From NCBI GenBank assembly GCA_028751875.1, contig CM054158.1, forward strand, positions 4,975,449 to 5,039,448: a stretch of 64,000 nucleotides of DNA, read 5' to 3'. The stretch is from Rapana venosa. Its lineage: Eukaryota > Mollusca > Gastropoda > Neogastropoda > Muricidae. Each line of letters opens with the position of its first letter. Position 1 is the stretch's first letter. Made by a program: the position numbers and the translations under genes. The notes beneath the pieces were generated by a model. That model was given only the letters and a program-made list of their open reading frames with translations. It did not search any database and had not been told where the DNA came from. This document shows, one piece after another, positions 8,461-19,480 of the stretch.

Positions 8461-10742
8461 AAGATAACTATCCAGGAACCAAAAGAATGGAATTGGCCCC
8501 TACAGAATAAGACAGGATTAATCGTTGGCAGATGGACGGAATACTGTTCCGAACTTACAATCCATCAGACGCTAGGCGACCCACATGCGTAAAAAAAAAC
8601 ATTGACATAAAGCATGCCAAAAGCCTCATCGATTAAAGACAACTCCATTTTCTACGCGAGAAGGAAGTTAGAAGATTAGAATTAGATCGCTCGAAGAATA
8701 GGGGAAAATCAAGCAGAATCGACAACATCCCCAGACAAGAGACTAAGAATAAACTATAAACACGGTGGAGAAGACAAAAGAAAAAGAAGAACAGAACAAA
8801 ATCCTTACAAGTATCTAATGGCAACAAGATGCTGCAGGACGGCCAGAGAGTGGCCTACACCATGAGACCAATCACTTCTCATACATCACTATCCCCAAGA
8901 AGGAAATTCTCCAGACGCACGCAAGATGCCCAATAACTACAGGACAATCAGCATCAATAAGTACAGAGCCAGTAAGGCTAAAGTTCATGACTAAGAAAGT
9001 GGAATCATGAGACAAAGGACTGAAACCACAGCAGAAGAGTTCATCGCGAAAAGATAGGCGGTTCCGCACCAAATAGAAAAGCAAACACAGAAAAGATATA
9101 AACCTGAGGGATCTGTAAGTGAGAAATAACAACCCAGCACCATAATAAGACACTTCAACGTCTTCATTGATTTTAGAGGCCTTCGATTAGAAGATATGAG
9201 CATAGACGCATCTTGGAGTGCGGCACAATGAACAATTCACATGGCTAGAGAAGCTGATCCACGAACCATCAAGGAATCTCTACTACAAGGCCATCCAGTT
9301 GCAAGTACTCTTACATGAGGGCAAGGTAGGGGAATGGTTCCGTTCTCAGTTGGGCCCGCGAGGAGATGTCTGCTGTCGCTGACACCTGTTTAACTTTTCC
9401 TGAACGCATCAGTGGAGACGCCTTGGAAGACCACAGCAGGCACAGTGCAGCCTTTGGGAGGTGCGAACAATCACCAAACCTCAGTTTGCCGATGACATTG
9501 ACTGGCTCTGGCAGAACGAAGGAGGAATGGCCAACTAGTGAAGCAACACAGGAGAAATATCCTCCGATTACGCATGAGAAAGTGCAGACGGCTCAGAGAA
9601 ACCAAGCTCATGTCAATACAGGCCAAGCCAATCACCACAAGATCATCTCCTCAGCAGAAAAAGAACTGCGGGACAGTTGACCATTTCAAGTTACCTTCGC
9701 GAGCCATTCATAAAGGAGGAGGGATCGAACACCGAATGCCTAGCAAGAGCGCACAAACGAGCAGCAGCAATGGCAATGACTCGATAAGTCCATATGGAGA
9801 GACAGTAAACATCCCTCCGAACAGGTAAATGTTACTAAACGCGCTGTCCCCTCATCATGCTTTACGCATGTGAGGCAATGGACCACTGAACACAGACCTA
9901 CAAAGGAGGATCCCATAGCAAGTAGTAGAAATGGGATGCCTCAAGGAATAGGCTCCTTGGCATCTCATTAACAAGGCACCATGTCCCTCACAATGAAGTC
10001 CGCGACATGCTCCACTCGAACAAGTGCGGGACTATGAAAGATCTACTGACCACGGCGAAAAGAGAGAACTACAGATGGTAGTAGGAGCGACGTAACACGC
10101 TTCAGAAGGACTTGCAAAGACACATCCTGCACGGAACAGTCCCTCCAGAGGAAAGATGAAGACGGGGAGGCAGAGGAGAAAGTGGCTTTGACGACATCCA
10201 GTGATTGGACAGGTAAGGACTTCAGTGGTCAGCCAGGCACTTCGCCCACACAGACCCGCGTAAGTGAGCCAGCTCGGGATCCCACCGTTCGTCACCATTT
10301 AGCGCACCTGCACGACCTGGCGGGTTACGGGACCAGGAACAGTGATCAAATCGTGAACCATCACTAATATTAGTTTGTTCGAGAGACGATGAGATGAGAC
10401 AGACAGACAGGACTGACAGACAAGAAGAGAGAGGAAGTAGAGATCGAGAGAGAGAGAGAGCAGGAAATAATTATGATAAGTGACACGTTACGTTCGGGTC
10501 CACCAGACAAAAAGGGACACTAACACCACAAACCAAACTAACCAAAAAAAGGTCTTCCGGAGAGGCTAGGGGATATACACCATAATCATCTAAGTGAGAG
10601 GATAAATAAAACATATCAAGTGGTGACACGGACAAAAGATAGAGGGTAGGAATCACGTTTAGTCTATTTTAGCCGAAGCGTGCGTTCTCTCGCGCTATTG
10701 TGATTGTGGCTTGCTGACTACTAAAACTTGAGTGTCGCCTTG
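8461..10742 (+). mobile_element. RTE-like non-LTR retrotransposon, 3' half, degenerate (copy 1)
   Basis: Reverse-transcriptase traces run in order: a segment before gagagtggcctacacc (about 8845); 'FIDFRGLR' near 9160, the degenerate IDFKKAFD motif; 'GEWFR(S/T)QLG' near 9330; LQFADDIDWL near 9480-9510, the catalytic YADD/FADD box; then a C-terminal region with LYACE near 9865 and a GRQRRKW-type motif near 10170. Frames shift many times, so the element is dead. The 3' untranslated part from about 10380 contains agggacactaacaccac and ends gtcgccttg, the same end point as in two other copies. Confidence 0.8.
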
Positions 10743-12557
10743 AACATGATGAGCGTTCACTTTGTGAGTTGTGGGTCTGTTTGTGCCCAGATAACAAGAT
10801 TCAAGTACATGATTGGGTCAATTATGTGTGTGTGGGTCTTTTTGTCCCCAGGAGCATTGACACAGACAAGGTCTAGTACATGATGGGTCCATTTTGTTGT
10901 GTTATGTGGGTCTTTTTGTCCCCAGAGCATTGACACAGACAAGGTCATAGTACATGCTGGGTCATTTTGTGTGTGTGGGTCTTTTTGTCCCCAGAGCATA
11001 GCATTGACACAGTGTCCAGAGACCTTCATGATGGTCATTTTGTGTTGTGGGTCCTTTTGGTCCCCAGTGCAAATTGACCACAGACAGTCTTACCATGATA
11101 GGTCATTTTGTGTTCGTGTGGGTCTTTTTTGTCCCCAGAGTTTTGGACTGGCTTACATGAGGGTCATTTTGTTCATTGTGTGTGGGGGTCTTAGTGTCCC
11201 CCAGAGTGCATTTGGTTCACATGACAAGATTTACACTTGATGGGTCATTTTTAGTTGTGTGGGGGTCCTTTTTGTTCCCCAGAGTTATTGACAGGCTTAC
11301 ATGATGGGGGTCATTTGTTTGTGTTGTGGGTCTTATTGTCCCCAGAGCATTGACACTAGACAAGTTCTTACATGATGGGTCATTTTGTGTAAGTGGGGGT
11401 CTTTTTGTCCCCAGGAGCACAGGAGTATTGACAGGCTTACATGATGGGTCATTTTTTGTGTGTGTGGGTCTTATTGTACCCAAGGGTGGTATTCGACAGG
11501 ATCAGATTTAATGGGTCATTTGTCCGTGTTGTGTGGGATCTTTTTGTCCACAGGTATTGACTCAGACAAGATCTTACATGATGGGTCATATTGTATGTGG
11601 TGTGGGTTCGTTTTGTCCCAGAGCCAATTGACACAGACAAAGTTTACATGAGGGTCATTTTGTGCGTTGTGGGTTTTTTGTCCCCAGAGTATTGGACACA
11701 GACAAGATCTTACATGATGGTTCATTTTGTGATGTAGTGGGTCCTTTTTGTCCCCAGAATATTGACACGGACAAGATCTTACATTGATGGGTCATTTTGT
11801 GCGTGTGGGTCTTTTTGTACCCAGAGTATGACACAGACAAGGTCAAGTTACATGATGGGTCATTTTGTGTGTGTGTGGGTCTTTTCTTTTTGTCCCAGAG
11901 GATTGGACAACAGGACAAGATCTTACTTGTTGGTGGTATTTTGTGGTGTGGGTCTTTTTGTCCCCAGAGGCATTGACACAGACAGGATCTTACATGATGG
12001 GTCATTTTGTGTGTGTGTGGGTTCTTTTTGTACCCAGGAGCATTGACACAGACAAGTCTTACAATGAGGGGTCATTTTGTGTGTGGCGGGTCTTTTTGTC
12101 CCAGAGTATTGACTAAGGCCAAGTACATGATGGGTATTTTGTGTGTGGGTCGTATTGTCCCCAGCGCATTGACACAGACAAGATCATTCATGATGGGTCT
12201 TTTTGTGTAGTGTGAGGGTCTTTTTGTCCCCAGGGGTATATGACAGGACAAGATTTTAAGGGGTCATTTTGTGTGTGGGGGGCTTTTTTGTACCCAGGGT
12301 ATATGTATGGAACAATATCTTACCATGATGGGTCATTTTGTGTGTGTGTGTGGTCTTGTTGATCCCCAGGTATTGACACGACAAGGTCTTACTTGATGGG
12401 TCATTTTGGTGTTGTGGTTGTTGATCCCCAGTGCATTGACACAGACAAGATCATAACATGACGGGTAATTGTGGGTTCGGGTCTTATTGTCCCCAGAATA
12501 TTGAAACGGACAAGGTCTATCATGAGGGTCATTTTGTGTGGGTGGGTCTTTTTGTCC
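10743..12557 (+). repeat. 66-bp minisatellite carrying a 3' splice site, about 27 units
   Basis: The unit reads (in pieces) agcattgacacagacaag, atcttacatgatgggtcat, tttgtgtgtgtgggtctt and tttgtccccag. I count about 27 cag-type junctions with mean spacing near 68 bp. The last unit runs without a break into exon E: gtcccag followed by AGCATTGACACAGACAAG. Each unit therefore contains a polypyrimidine tract, an AG acceptor and the first exon bases. The 66-bp consensus is a multiple of three and open in the exon frame (SIDTDKILHDGSFC...). Confidence 0.9.
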
Positions 12558-12560
12558 CAG

Positions 12561-12639
12561 AGCATTGACACAGACAAGGTCAAATCATGATGGAGGCTGC
12601 CCATGCTGAGGAAGAAACAGGAGAAGATGGAAGCTAATG
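12561..12639 (+). CDS. Kinesin-3 family protein, probable exon E (one in-frame stop)
   Basis: The acceptor is gtctttttgtcccag and the donor AATG|gtgaga. Frame 1 starts SIDTDKVKS, hits TGA, then continues WRLPMLRKKQEKMEAN, which looks like the start of a coiled coil. The other two frames also contain stops, so a base error or a real lesion is present. It is placed in the kinesin gene because of strand, splice signals and charged composition, not by a recognised domain. Its 5' end is the seed of the upstream minisatellite. Confidence 0.5.
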
Positions 12640-12679
12640 GTGAGAGTTCGTGATAGATATATATTAATATAGGTATATA

Positions 12680-13612
12680 ATATTAATAATATAATAAAAT
12701 GGTACTTATATAGCGTATTATCTTGCAATGACAAATCAAAGCAGCCAATTGCATTAAACCCAATCCTACACCAGTCATGCAATCAATGATAAATAATCCA
12801 AAAGTTTAAACAAACGATATTTACAACATTGTGCAATGCAGACAAAATCTATGAAAGAAAGTTTCTGATAGTCAAATGTTTTTTCAAATTCACACATACA
12901 CTCGCACAGGCAGTATACTTTAGCAGGGTGATACAGAACATGGGTTAGATATGAAACAGAGGTGGGAAAGTCTTAGGCTTTGAAAATATAAATTCGTCTT
13001 GAGCTGGATTTAAAAGTGTCATAACTAGGTTTCTGGCGAAGAGAGAGAGGAAGGTTGTTGTTCCAGTTGGATGGACCAGAAATAGAGATTGAGCGGCGGC
13101 CAACAGTGGATTGGGTTGATCTTGGTTAATTCGCAGGCACAAGGAATCTTTGCAGAGAGAGGATGGGGAACGTGTAGGAGTGTACAGGGTTTATGTCATT
13201 CTACGTAGGTAGGAGGGTGCAGTTTTGTGGAGACATTTGTATCAGAGGGTTACTGTTCCTATTATCTACTCTCTGTGGCACAGGCAGCCAGTGGAGGAGA
13301 TTCGCAAGAGAGGGTTAATGTGCTCTGATTTTTTCTTTCTGAGAACTAGTCGAGCTGCGAGTTTTGTATGCGTTGAAGGGGGGGGATAGATGTTGCTGCA
13401 GACCAGCTAAAGAGATTGCCAATAGTCCAGACGTGAGAGAATGAGAGAAGTGACAAGTTTGGCTGTTGCATCATGTTGGACAGGTACTTTCGAATTGCAC
13501 TGATACGCGTAATTGGATAGTAGCACGACTGACAGGTCTGGGTGTGAATTTTTTCATAGAGAGTGTGTTGTCGAATAACGTCACCTAGAGACTTCACGGA
13601 AGGGGATAAGGC
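12680..13612 (-). mobile_element. CR1/jockey-like LINE, 3' end, minus strand
   Basis: On the − strand one reads IRQHTLYEKIHTQTCQSCYY and RISAIRKYLSN. After frame slips come RIQNS and the C-terminal SLFARNLVMTLL...NPAQDEF region. These match the RT C-terminus of CR1/jockey-type LINEs and parallel the + strand copy at 51650-52425. The 3' tail complement includes tatatagcg and gacaaatcaaagc. It is broken by indels and non-functional, and lies in the intron after exon E. Confidence 0.8.
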
Positions 13613-13639
13613 TATAAAAAGAAATGATAAAAAAACTAT

Positions 13640-13661
13640 TTTTATATATGTGTGTGTGTAA

Positions 13662-13692
<31 letters not shown>

Positions 13693-13707
13693 TCTCTCTC
13701 TCTCTCT

Positions 13708-13767
<60 letters not shown>

Positions 13768-13790
13768 TATATATATATTATGTGTTGTGT
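13640..13790. repeat. (GT), (CT) and (AT) microsatellites
   Basis: A short gtgtgtgtg, then tctctc repeats, then about 70 bp of AT repeats. Confidence 0.9.
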
Positions 13791-13799
13791 TTTCTCTGT

Positions 13800-13845
13800 G
13801 CATGGACAGATAAGATAGATTGATAGATACATTACATTACATACA

Positions 13846-13880
<35 letters not shown>

Positions 13881-14345
13881 CATACATACATACATACATA
13901 CTTACAAGATAATAGATAGATAGATAGATAGACTATAGATCGATCGATCGATCGATCGATCGATCGATAGATAGATTTAGATAGATAGATTGATAGATAG
14001 CATAGATAGATAGATAGAAGATGGATGGATAGGATGGATGGATGGTTTGTTGGATGGATGGATGGATGGATGGTAGATGGATGATGGTGGATAATAGTTA
14101 GATTGATAGATAGATAGATAGATAGGATAGATAGATAATGATAGATAGGATAGATAGATAGATAGATAGATAGACAGATAGTTACGTACTTACATACTAC
14201 ATACTTACAATCATGTATGTATGTAGCTATGTAGCTCATGTAGGTATGAATGGATGGATAGATGGATGGATGGATGGATGGGATGGAATGGATGGATGGG
14301 ATGGAATGGATTGGATGGTCGCATGCCATGCATGCATGAAACGGA
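13800..14345. repeat. Compound tetranucleotide array (GATA, ATAC, GATC, GGAT)
   Basis: Blocks of gata, acat, gatg and a block of eight consecutive palindromic (atcg) units near 13938-13970. No gene. Confidence 0.93.
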
Positions 14346-14439
14346 TAGATTAGATAGTACATACATTATACCTCTGTGGACGGCAGGGGCTTAAATCAAC
14401 AGGATATTGAGACAGAATTGAGCTGAAAAGCCAGCTAAA

Positions 14440-14462
14440 AGCGGGTGTGTGTGTGTGTGTGT

Positions 14463-14513
<51 letters not shown>

Positions 14514-14622
14514 GTGTGTGTGTAGGTGTGTGTTGTGTGTGTTGTAGTGTGTGTGTTGTGTGTTGTGTGTGTGGTCATTGTGTGTGTTGGGTGTGTTGTG
14601 TGTGTGTTGTGTGTTGTGTCTG
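14440..14622. repeat. (GT)n and TGTGTTG repeats
   Basis: About 180 bp of GT-rich repeat leading directly into the exon F acceptor. Confidence 0.9.
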
Positions 14623-14631
14623 TGCATGCAG

Positions 14632-14773
14632 CGTCACATGCGAGAGATGCTGAACGTGGCCACTGGAGCACAGGAAGAGACGTACTGAGGACAACCTGAT
14701 CCTGGACATCTATATTGCCTCCACCGAGGACAGGGCTCAGATGTGTTTCGCCCTCATCCCCAAGGAGAAACAG
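14632..14773 (+). CDS. Kinesin-3 family protein, probable exon F (one frameshift)
   Basis: The acceptor is gtgtctgtgcatgcag and the donor CAG|gtaaat. The 5' part reads RHMREMLNVATGAQEET in one frame. The 3' part reads TEDNLILDIYIASTEDRAQM followed by CFALIPKEKQ in another. A single-base indel near 14680 would join them. The downstream reading is strongly protein-like and ends exactly at the donor in phase 0. It follows exon E on the same strand, consistent with a shared transcript. I do not recognise a named domain. Confidence 0.62.
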
Positions 14774-14819
14774 GTAAATGTTGGTACGTCATTCTTGATC
14801 CATCCTTCTGTTCTGGTTT

Positions 14820-14832
14820 CGGGGGTGGGGGG

Positions 14833-14867
<35 letters not shown>

Positions 14868-15880
14868 AGGGGGGTGGGAGGGGGGGGGGGTGTCAGGAGG
14901 GGGCGGGGTTGGGGGTGGGGGGGGGGGGTGTTTCGGTAGTTGTGGGGGGGTGGGGGTTGGGGGGTGTGCTTTTTTGGTGTTGTTGTTGTTGTTTTTTAGT
15001 TTGGTTTGGTTTTGGTTTTTGTGTTTGGTTTGGTGTGTGTGATGTTGGTTGTGTGTGTGTGTGTGCTGTAGTGTGTGTGTGTGTGTGTGTTGTGTGTGTG
15101 TGTGTGTGTGTGTGTGTTGTGTGTGGGGGTGTGTGTGTGTCTGTGTGTGTGTCTGTGTGTGTGTGTGTTTGTGTGTGTGTTGTGGGTGTTGTTTATTTTT
15201 TGTTGTGTGTGTGTGTTGTTGTTGTTGTTTTGTTTGGGGGGGGTCAGGGGGGATGGGGGTGGAGTTGTGAGGGGGGGGGTGTTGGGGGTGCTGCTTTTTT
15301 TGTTGTTCTTCCTTCTTCTTGGTGTTCGTTTGGTTTGTTTGTTTGGTTTGTGGTGATGGGGTGTGGTGTGGTGTTGTTGTTGTGTGTTGTTGGTTGTTTG
15401 GTGGTGATGTGGTGCTTTTTGTTGATGATGGTGTTGGTGGTGGTAAGTGTGGTTAGTGGTGGTGGTGGGTTGGTGGTAGGTGGTGGTTGCGTTTGGTGGT
15501 GGTTGGTGTTGTTGTTGTTTATTGTTTGATGGTGGGTGGCGGTGGTGATGGTGGTTGTGGTGGTGTTGTTGTTGTGTTTGTTTGTTTGTTTGTTTGTGGT
15601 GGTGGTGTTGGTGGTGGTTGAGTGGTGGTGTTTTTTGTTGTTGATTGGTGGTGGGTGAAGATGGTGATGGTATTTTTGTTTGGTGGTGGTGAGTGGTGGG
15701 TGGTGTGGGTGGTGATGATATTGTTGATGTTGTTGTTGTAGGTGGGTTTTTTCTGAGGACATGTAAATGTTGGTACGTTCTCTTGATCCATTCTGTTTGT
15801 GGGCTTCTTATCTGTTGCTTGTATATTGTTATGTTGTTGATATGTTTGTTGTTGTTGTTGCTTGTTGTTGTTGAAGGTGG
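14820..15880. repeat. G+T-only strand tract with long poly-G
   Basis: About 1 kb in which the + strand is nearly free of A and C. It contains G runs including about 30 G at 14834-14865, GT repeats at about 15040-15190, then GGT/GTT mixtures. Reading frames of about 260 (+) and 170 (−) residues are compositional artefacts. Confidence 0.9.
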
Positions 15881-16554
15881 GGGCGTTTTTACTGAGGGTT
15901 AAGTTTTTATGGACTTTATCATTATTTTTATTATTATTTTATTAGTGCTGTGAGGTTATTGCTGAAGGTATTAGGGTTTTGTGGAGGGGGGGTTTAAATT
16001 TATTTACTATGATAATTATTGTTTAGGGTGTGTAAGTTTTTTTCATTTTTTTTATCATTATGAAATTATTGCATTGCCATACTTGAAAAAAAGCAACCGA
16101 AAAACAAAAAACAACAACAACAACAAGGAGAAATAATCATTATGATCCTTTGTACAAAACTTTTTGTCTTGTAAACAAACAACAAAAAAATAAAATGACC
16201 CCCCCCAAAAAAACACCACAAATCCACAACATCAACAACAACAACGACAACAAAACATAAACAGCAACATCATTTGCTAAGCAAGGCCTATATACAACTC
16301 TTCGTGGGAAAGAAAGGGTGATTCTTTGTGTTGAGTGTACAAATATTCTTTGACGTCTGGACAGAATAAATCTGTCCTCCTCTATTCCAACGTCATCATG
16401 TTCACATTACACAAATGGATTTTTTTTAATGTAAACATTGCCACAGACTGTTGCTATTGTTGCTGTAGTTGTGTGTTCCCCAGCTTAACACGCTTGGGGC
16501 TCTCCCAGAATATTGCACTTTTTTTAAACATATCAGGCGCTTAATTACGATAAG
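15881..16554. other. Intronic sequence, no recognised gene
   Basis: AT-rich with CAA repeats at about 16105-16260. The phrase gttccccagcttaacac at 16474-16490 belongs to a dispersed repeat also present at about 6370 and 21275. Confidence 0.5.
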
Positions 16555-16795
16555 GAGGTAAAGGTAAAGGAGTCCCATAACCTATCAGGTCGTAGGGGAG
16601 TGAGGCGTCAGAGACCTCACTTCTCTAGGGCCAGCATATTGAGGGCGGCGCCCATCTCCTCTCCCTCGCTGCTTTACCTTCCTGACCATAAAAGAGGGCA
16701 GGTTAACCATTTACAGCTGGGTGAACTGGGGGAACTGTACTGAAGCCCAAGTGCGCGCAAAACGGTCTCCCAATCCAAACTGGTAACCACACACT
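16555..16795 (-). repeat. SINE type 1, reverse, head missing
   Basis: Starts aaaggtaaaggagtcccataacc and carries tctcctctccctcgctgc and cccaatccaaactggtaacc. It then switches to a CA-rich tract instead of the tRNA-like head. Confidence 0.88.
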
Positions 16796-16799
16796 CACT

Positions 16800-17560
16800 C
16801 TCACCAACACACACACACACACTTCCCTAAAATATCTTCTTCTTTTTTTTAAAACACTTTCTCACCTTACTCCTCTCCTCCTCTAATTACATTAGCGCAA
16901 CGTTTTTTTCACTCATATGGCTGACAACAATAGTTAATGTTAGAGCGTTCGAAGAAAAGAAGAAGAAAGAAGAAGAAGAAGGATGACTAAAGGCTACTTT
17001 TTTAGTGTAAAAACTGTGTTCATTTTTAATTGAATAGAGTTATTAACTTCACTTATATTTGGTTCTTTCATTACATGTTATACAAATGATTTTTTTTTCC
17101 GTGCGCCGTGTTATTTTTTAGATGTTCAATATCTTAATTGAACACTGTATTAATTTAATTAGATTATTTGTCCTTATACAATGTTATTACAATTTGACTT
17201 ATATTATATAATGCAGTGAGTATGGGTACGAATGTTTACAATTGTGCGAGGTACTACTGTCGTGCGCATTTGCGCGAGCGACTGTTTGTGATGTGCGGAC
17301 GTACGTGTTTACTAGTGCGCACATGAGTAAAGTGATTTTTGTTGGGGTGGGTTTTGTGCTGGCTGTGATATGTGATTATTTTGTGGATGCTTTTTATCTC
17401 ATGTTGGTGGCGTGCTAATGTTGGACAGCGTGTGTGTGTTTTAATTTTATGTTTTAAATGTTTATTGTTTTTTATGTATGGCGAGTAACCCGCCGGAATT
17501 TCTCTGGTCTTTGAGATGAATAAAGTTTTTTGAAATTTGAATTTGAAAAGAAGAAGAAGT
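16800..17560. other. AT-rich sequence ending in an AATAAA-bearing repeat end
   Basis: Positions 17215-17540 look like the 3' end of an unclassified retroelement. They have GC-alternating phrases (gtgcgcatttgcgcgagcg), then gaatttctctggtctttgag and atgaataaag with a poly-A-like signal at about 17519. No coding domain is seen. Confidence 0.35.
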
Positions 17561-17626
17561 TGATGTTGATGATGTGATGATGATGATGATGGTGATGGTG
17601 ATGAACGACGACGACGGACGGACGAC

Positions 17627-17669
<43 letters not shown>

Positions 17670-17853
17670 GATGATGACGTGATGATGATGGTGTGTGGTG
17701 AACGATGATGATGATGATGGACGACGACGGCGACGACGATGTCGACGGCGGGACGACCAAAACGTCAACGACATGACGGACGATAATGAGTATCTTTTCA
17801 CTAAAAACCTCAAGAAAAATAACTTTAAACGGGAAAAAAACCAACACGAAACC

Positions 17854-17897
<44 letters not shown>

Positions 17898-17925
17898 ACA
17901 CACACACACATACACACAACACACT
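17560..17925. repeat. (GAT)n/(GAC)n and (CA)n microsatellites
   Basis: gat/gac trinucleotides at 17565-17760 and about 70 bp of CA repeats at 17855-17925. Confidence 0.9.
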
Positions 17926-18026
17926 TCCTAAAATAACTTCTTCTTTTTTTTAAACCCTTCTCACCTTTACTACCATCCTCCTCTACTACTACAACAACTA
18001 CTTTCTCTCTGACATCCTTTAATCAG

Positions 18027-18250
18027 ATGGGGAGGACTCGGACACTTCCTCCTCATCCTCCTCTTATGACGGAAGAGAGAAGAAGAGAAGAAGGAGATGA
18101 AGAAGAAGGAAGGGGAGGGGAGAGTAGCAGTGATAGCGATTCTCGCCATGGCGGAGCAACTCGTCGAAAGAAAGAAACCATTTGGTGCGGCGACGTCTGT
18201 CGTCTGCTTCCAGCATGAAAGAGAAAACCCAAATCTCCATGTGTGTTTTG
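18027..18250 (+). CDS. Candidate acidic/serine-rich exon (weak)
   Basis: The acceptor is tctgacatcctttaatcag. In one phase the sequence reads DGEDSDTSSSSSSYDG and REKKRRRR to a stop. In another, downstream, it reads GESSSDSDSRHGGATRRKK. A one-base shift would link them into an acidic serine-rich plus basic segment, as often found in disordered tails. The only donor-like site is gtaagg at about 18255, where a tandem repeat begins. It could be the tail of the kinesin gene or unrelated. Confidence 0.35.
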
Positions 18251-18737
18251 TTGTAAGGGTTGCGGTCGTTAAGGGAGATCTGGGGCGTTATTATTAACAA
18301 ACAAATGATGATGTAATAATGATGATAATAATAATAATAAAATCGTTTTGTACAGTTGCTACAATTATCTGCTTAGAATTTTGTAAGGGTTGGGGTGTTA
18401 AGAAATTTGGGAGTGCATAATAAACAAACAAATGATGTAATTATAATAATAATAATAAAATGTGTACAGTTGCTTCATTTATCCCTGCTTAAGATTTTTT
18501 TGTAAGGTTGTGTTCGTTAGGAAGATCTGGAGAGTGCATAATAATAATATTGAATATAATAATAATTATTAATAATAATGATAATAATAATTTTAAAATC
18601 GTTTTGTACAGTTTGCTACAATTATCCTGCTTAGATTTTTGTATGGTTTGGGGTCGTAAGGAAGATCTGGGGTGAGCATAATATCAACAAATGATGGATA
18701 ATAATATAATAATAATAATATATTAATAATAATAATA

Positions 18738-18774
<37 letters not shown>

Positions 18775-18990
18775 TAATAAATGATAATTAATATAAAATC
18801 GGTGTTACAGTTGCTACAAATTATCCCTGCTTAGATTTTTGTAAGGGTTGGGTGTAAGGAAGATCTGGGGAGTGCAGAATAACAAAACAATGAAAATAAT
18901 AATAATAATGAAATAATAAGCTTGATGATATTTAATAACAATAATAGTATCGTGTTGTCAGTTGCCAACAATCTTCTGCTTATATTTGTT
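18250..18990 (+). repeat. Tandem repeat (about 5 units) with donor-like and acceptor-like edges
   Basis: Units start ttgtaagggttggggtcgt (about 18252, 18385, 18504, 18638, 18841), then gaagatctggggagtgcata, a variable AAT microsatellite, and gttgctacaattatcctgc. Length varies from about 120 to 200 bp with the AAT stretch. The last unit ends cttatatttgttacag, a good acceptor, directly before 18995. Confidence 0.8.
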
Positions 18991-18994
18991 ACAG

Positions 18995-19036
18995 GATGTA
19001 TTCAAAAAACAAAAAACTAAAAAGAAGCGAAAATGA
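18995..19036 (+). CDS. Candidate terminal exon, basic peptide with stop
   Basis: After the acceptor tatatttgttacag the frame reads DVFKKQKTKKKRK and then TGA. It would be a very short, lysine-rich C-terminus. The only support is the splice site and the reading frame; the sequence is A-rich, so chance is quite possible. Confidence 0.3.
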   Translation, partial: DVFKKQKTKKKRK

Positions 19037-19480
19037 GAATATTCAGTTCAAATATTGATGTGAGTGTTGCGTAGTTGGTTTTGTTGTTGTTGTTGTAGTT
19101 GTTGTTATTGTTGTTGTTCATTTTCTTACGTGTGTCTTGTTTGGAAGATGGGGGTGGGTTTTTTTGTTAAGTATGGAAGGTTTGGAGCGTATACTGGTTT
19201 TGTCCATTTGTTCATAATCGTAGTTATGTTTTTGTACAGTGTTCAGGATCTCTTCATTGAAGAAAATGATTGATGTAAGTGCTTACCTCGTAGGTCCTTT
19301 GTGAGAATAGTTGTATAGATTTGATATGGTTTGGAGTTGTTTGTTTGTGTGTTAACTATTTAGGTGTGCTTTGTTCTAAGATCATTTGATCGTACGAACA
19401 TCTGGAGTGCATAATGTATTGTACGTCTTCATAGAACTGTGTTTATATTCTGTTTTTAAAAAAAACAAAAAAAACAGAAA
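19037..19480. other. No recognised gene
   Basis: GTT/TTG repeats at 19079-19120, then AT-rich sequence. The phrase aacatctggagtgcataatg near 19397-19416 echoes the tandem-repeat unit to the left, suggesting one more decayed unit. Confidence 0.5.

Larger units (their letters stand above)
5111..10742 (+). repeat. Long direct repeat, copy 1 of 2 (5,632 bp)
   Basis: The segment matches 21483-27114 at a constant offset of 16,372. Every position I compared is the same, including runs of 9-20 A and 10-12 G. The left edge is actgatgcct (preceded by c here and g in copy 2). The right edge is gtcgccttg, after which the copies differ (aacatg here, taggga in copy 2). It contains a SINE type 1 piece, an RTE C-terminal fragment, one and a half arms of an inverted repeat, an A-rich block and an RTE-like LINE 3' half. 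It sits between pentanucleotide array 2 and the 66-bp minisatellite of the kinesin intron. Confidence 0.92.

Noticed and set aside
10743..12557. Regularly spaced repeats that could suggest a CRISPR-like array
   Set aside because: The units are contiguous with no unique spacers, the genome is eukaryotic, and the repeat runs into a spliced exon; it is a minisatellite.
14741..15762. Gly/Val/Cys-rich frame of 262 residues and its minus-strand partner
   Set aside because: The first codons overlap exon F, but the rest is a G+T-only intron tract after a good donor (CAG|gtaaat).
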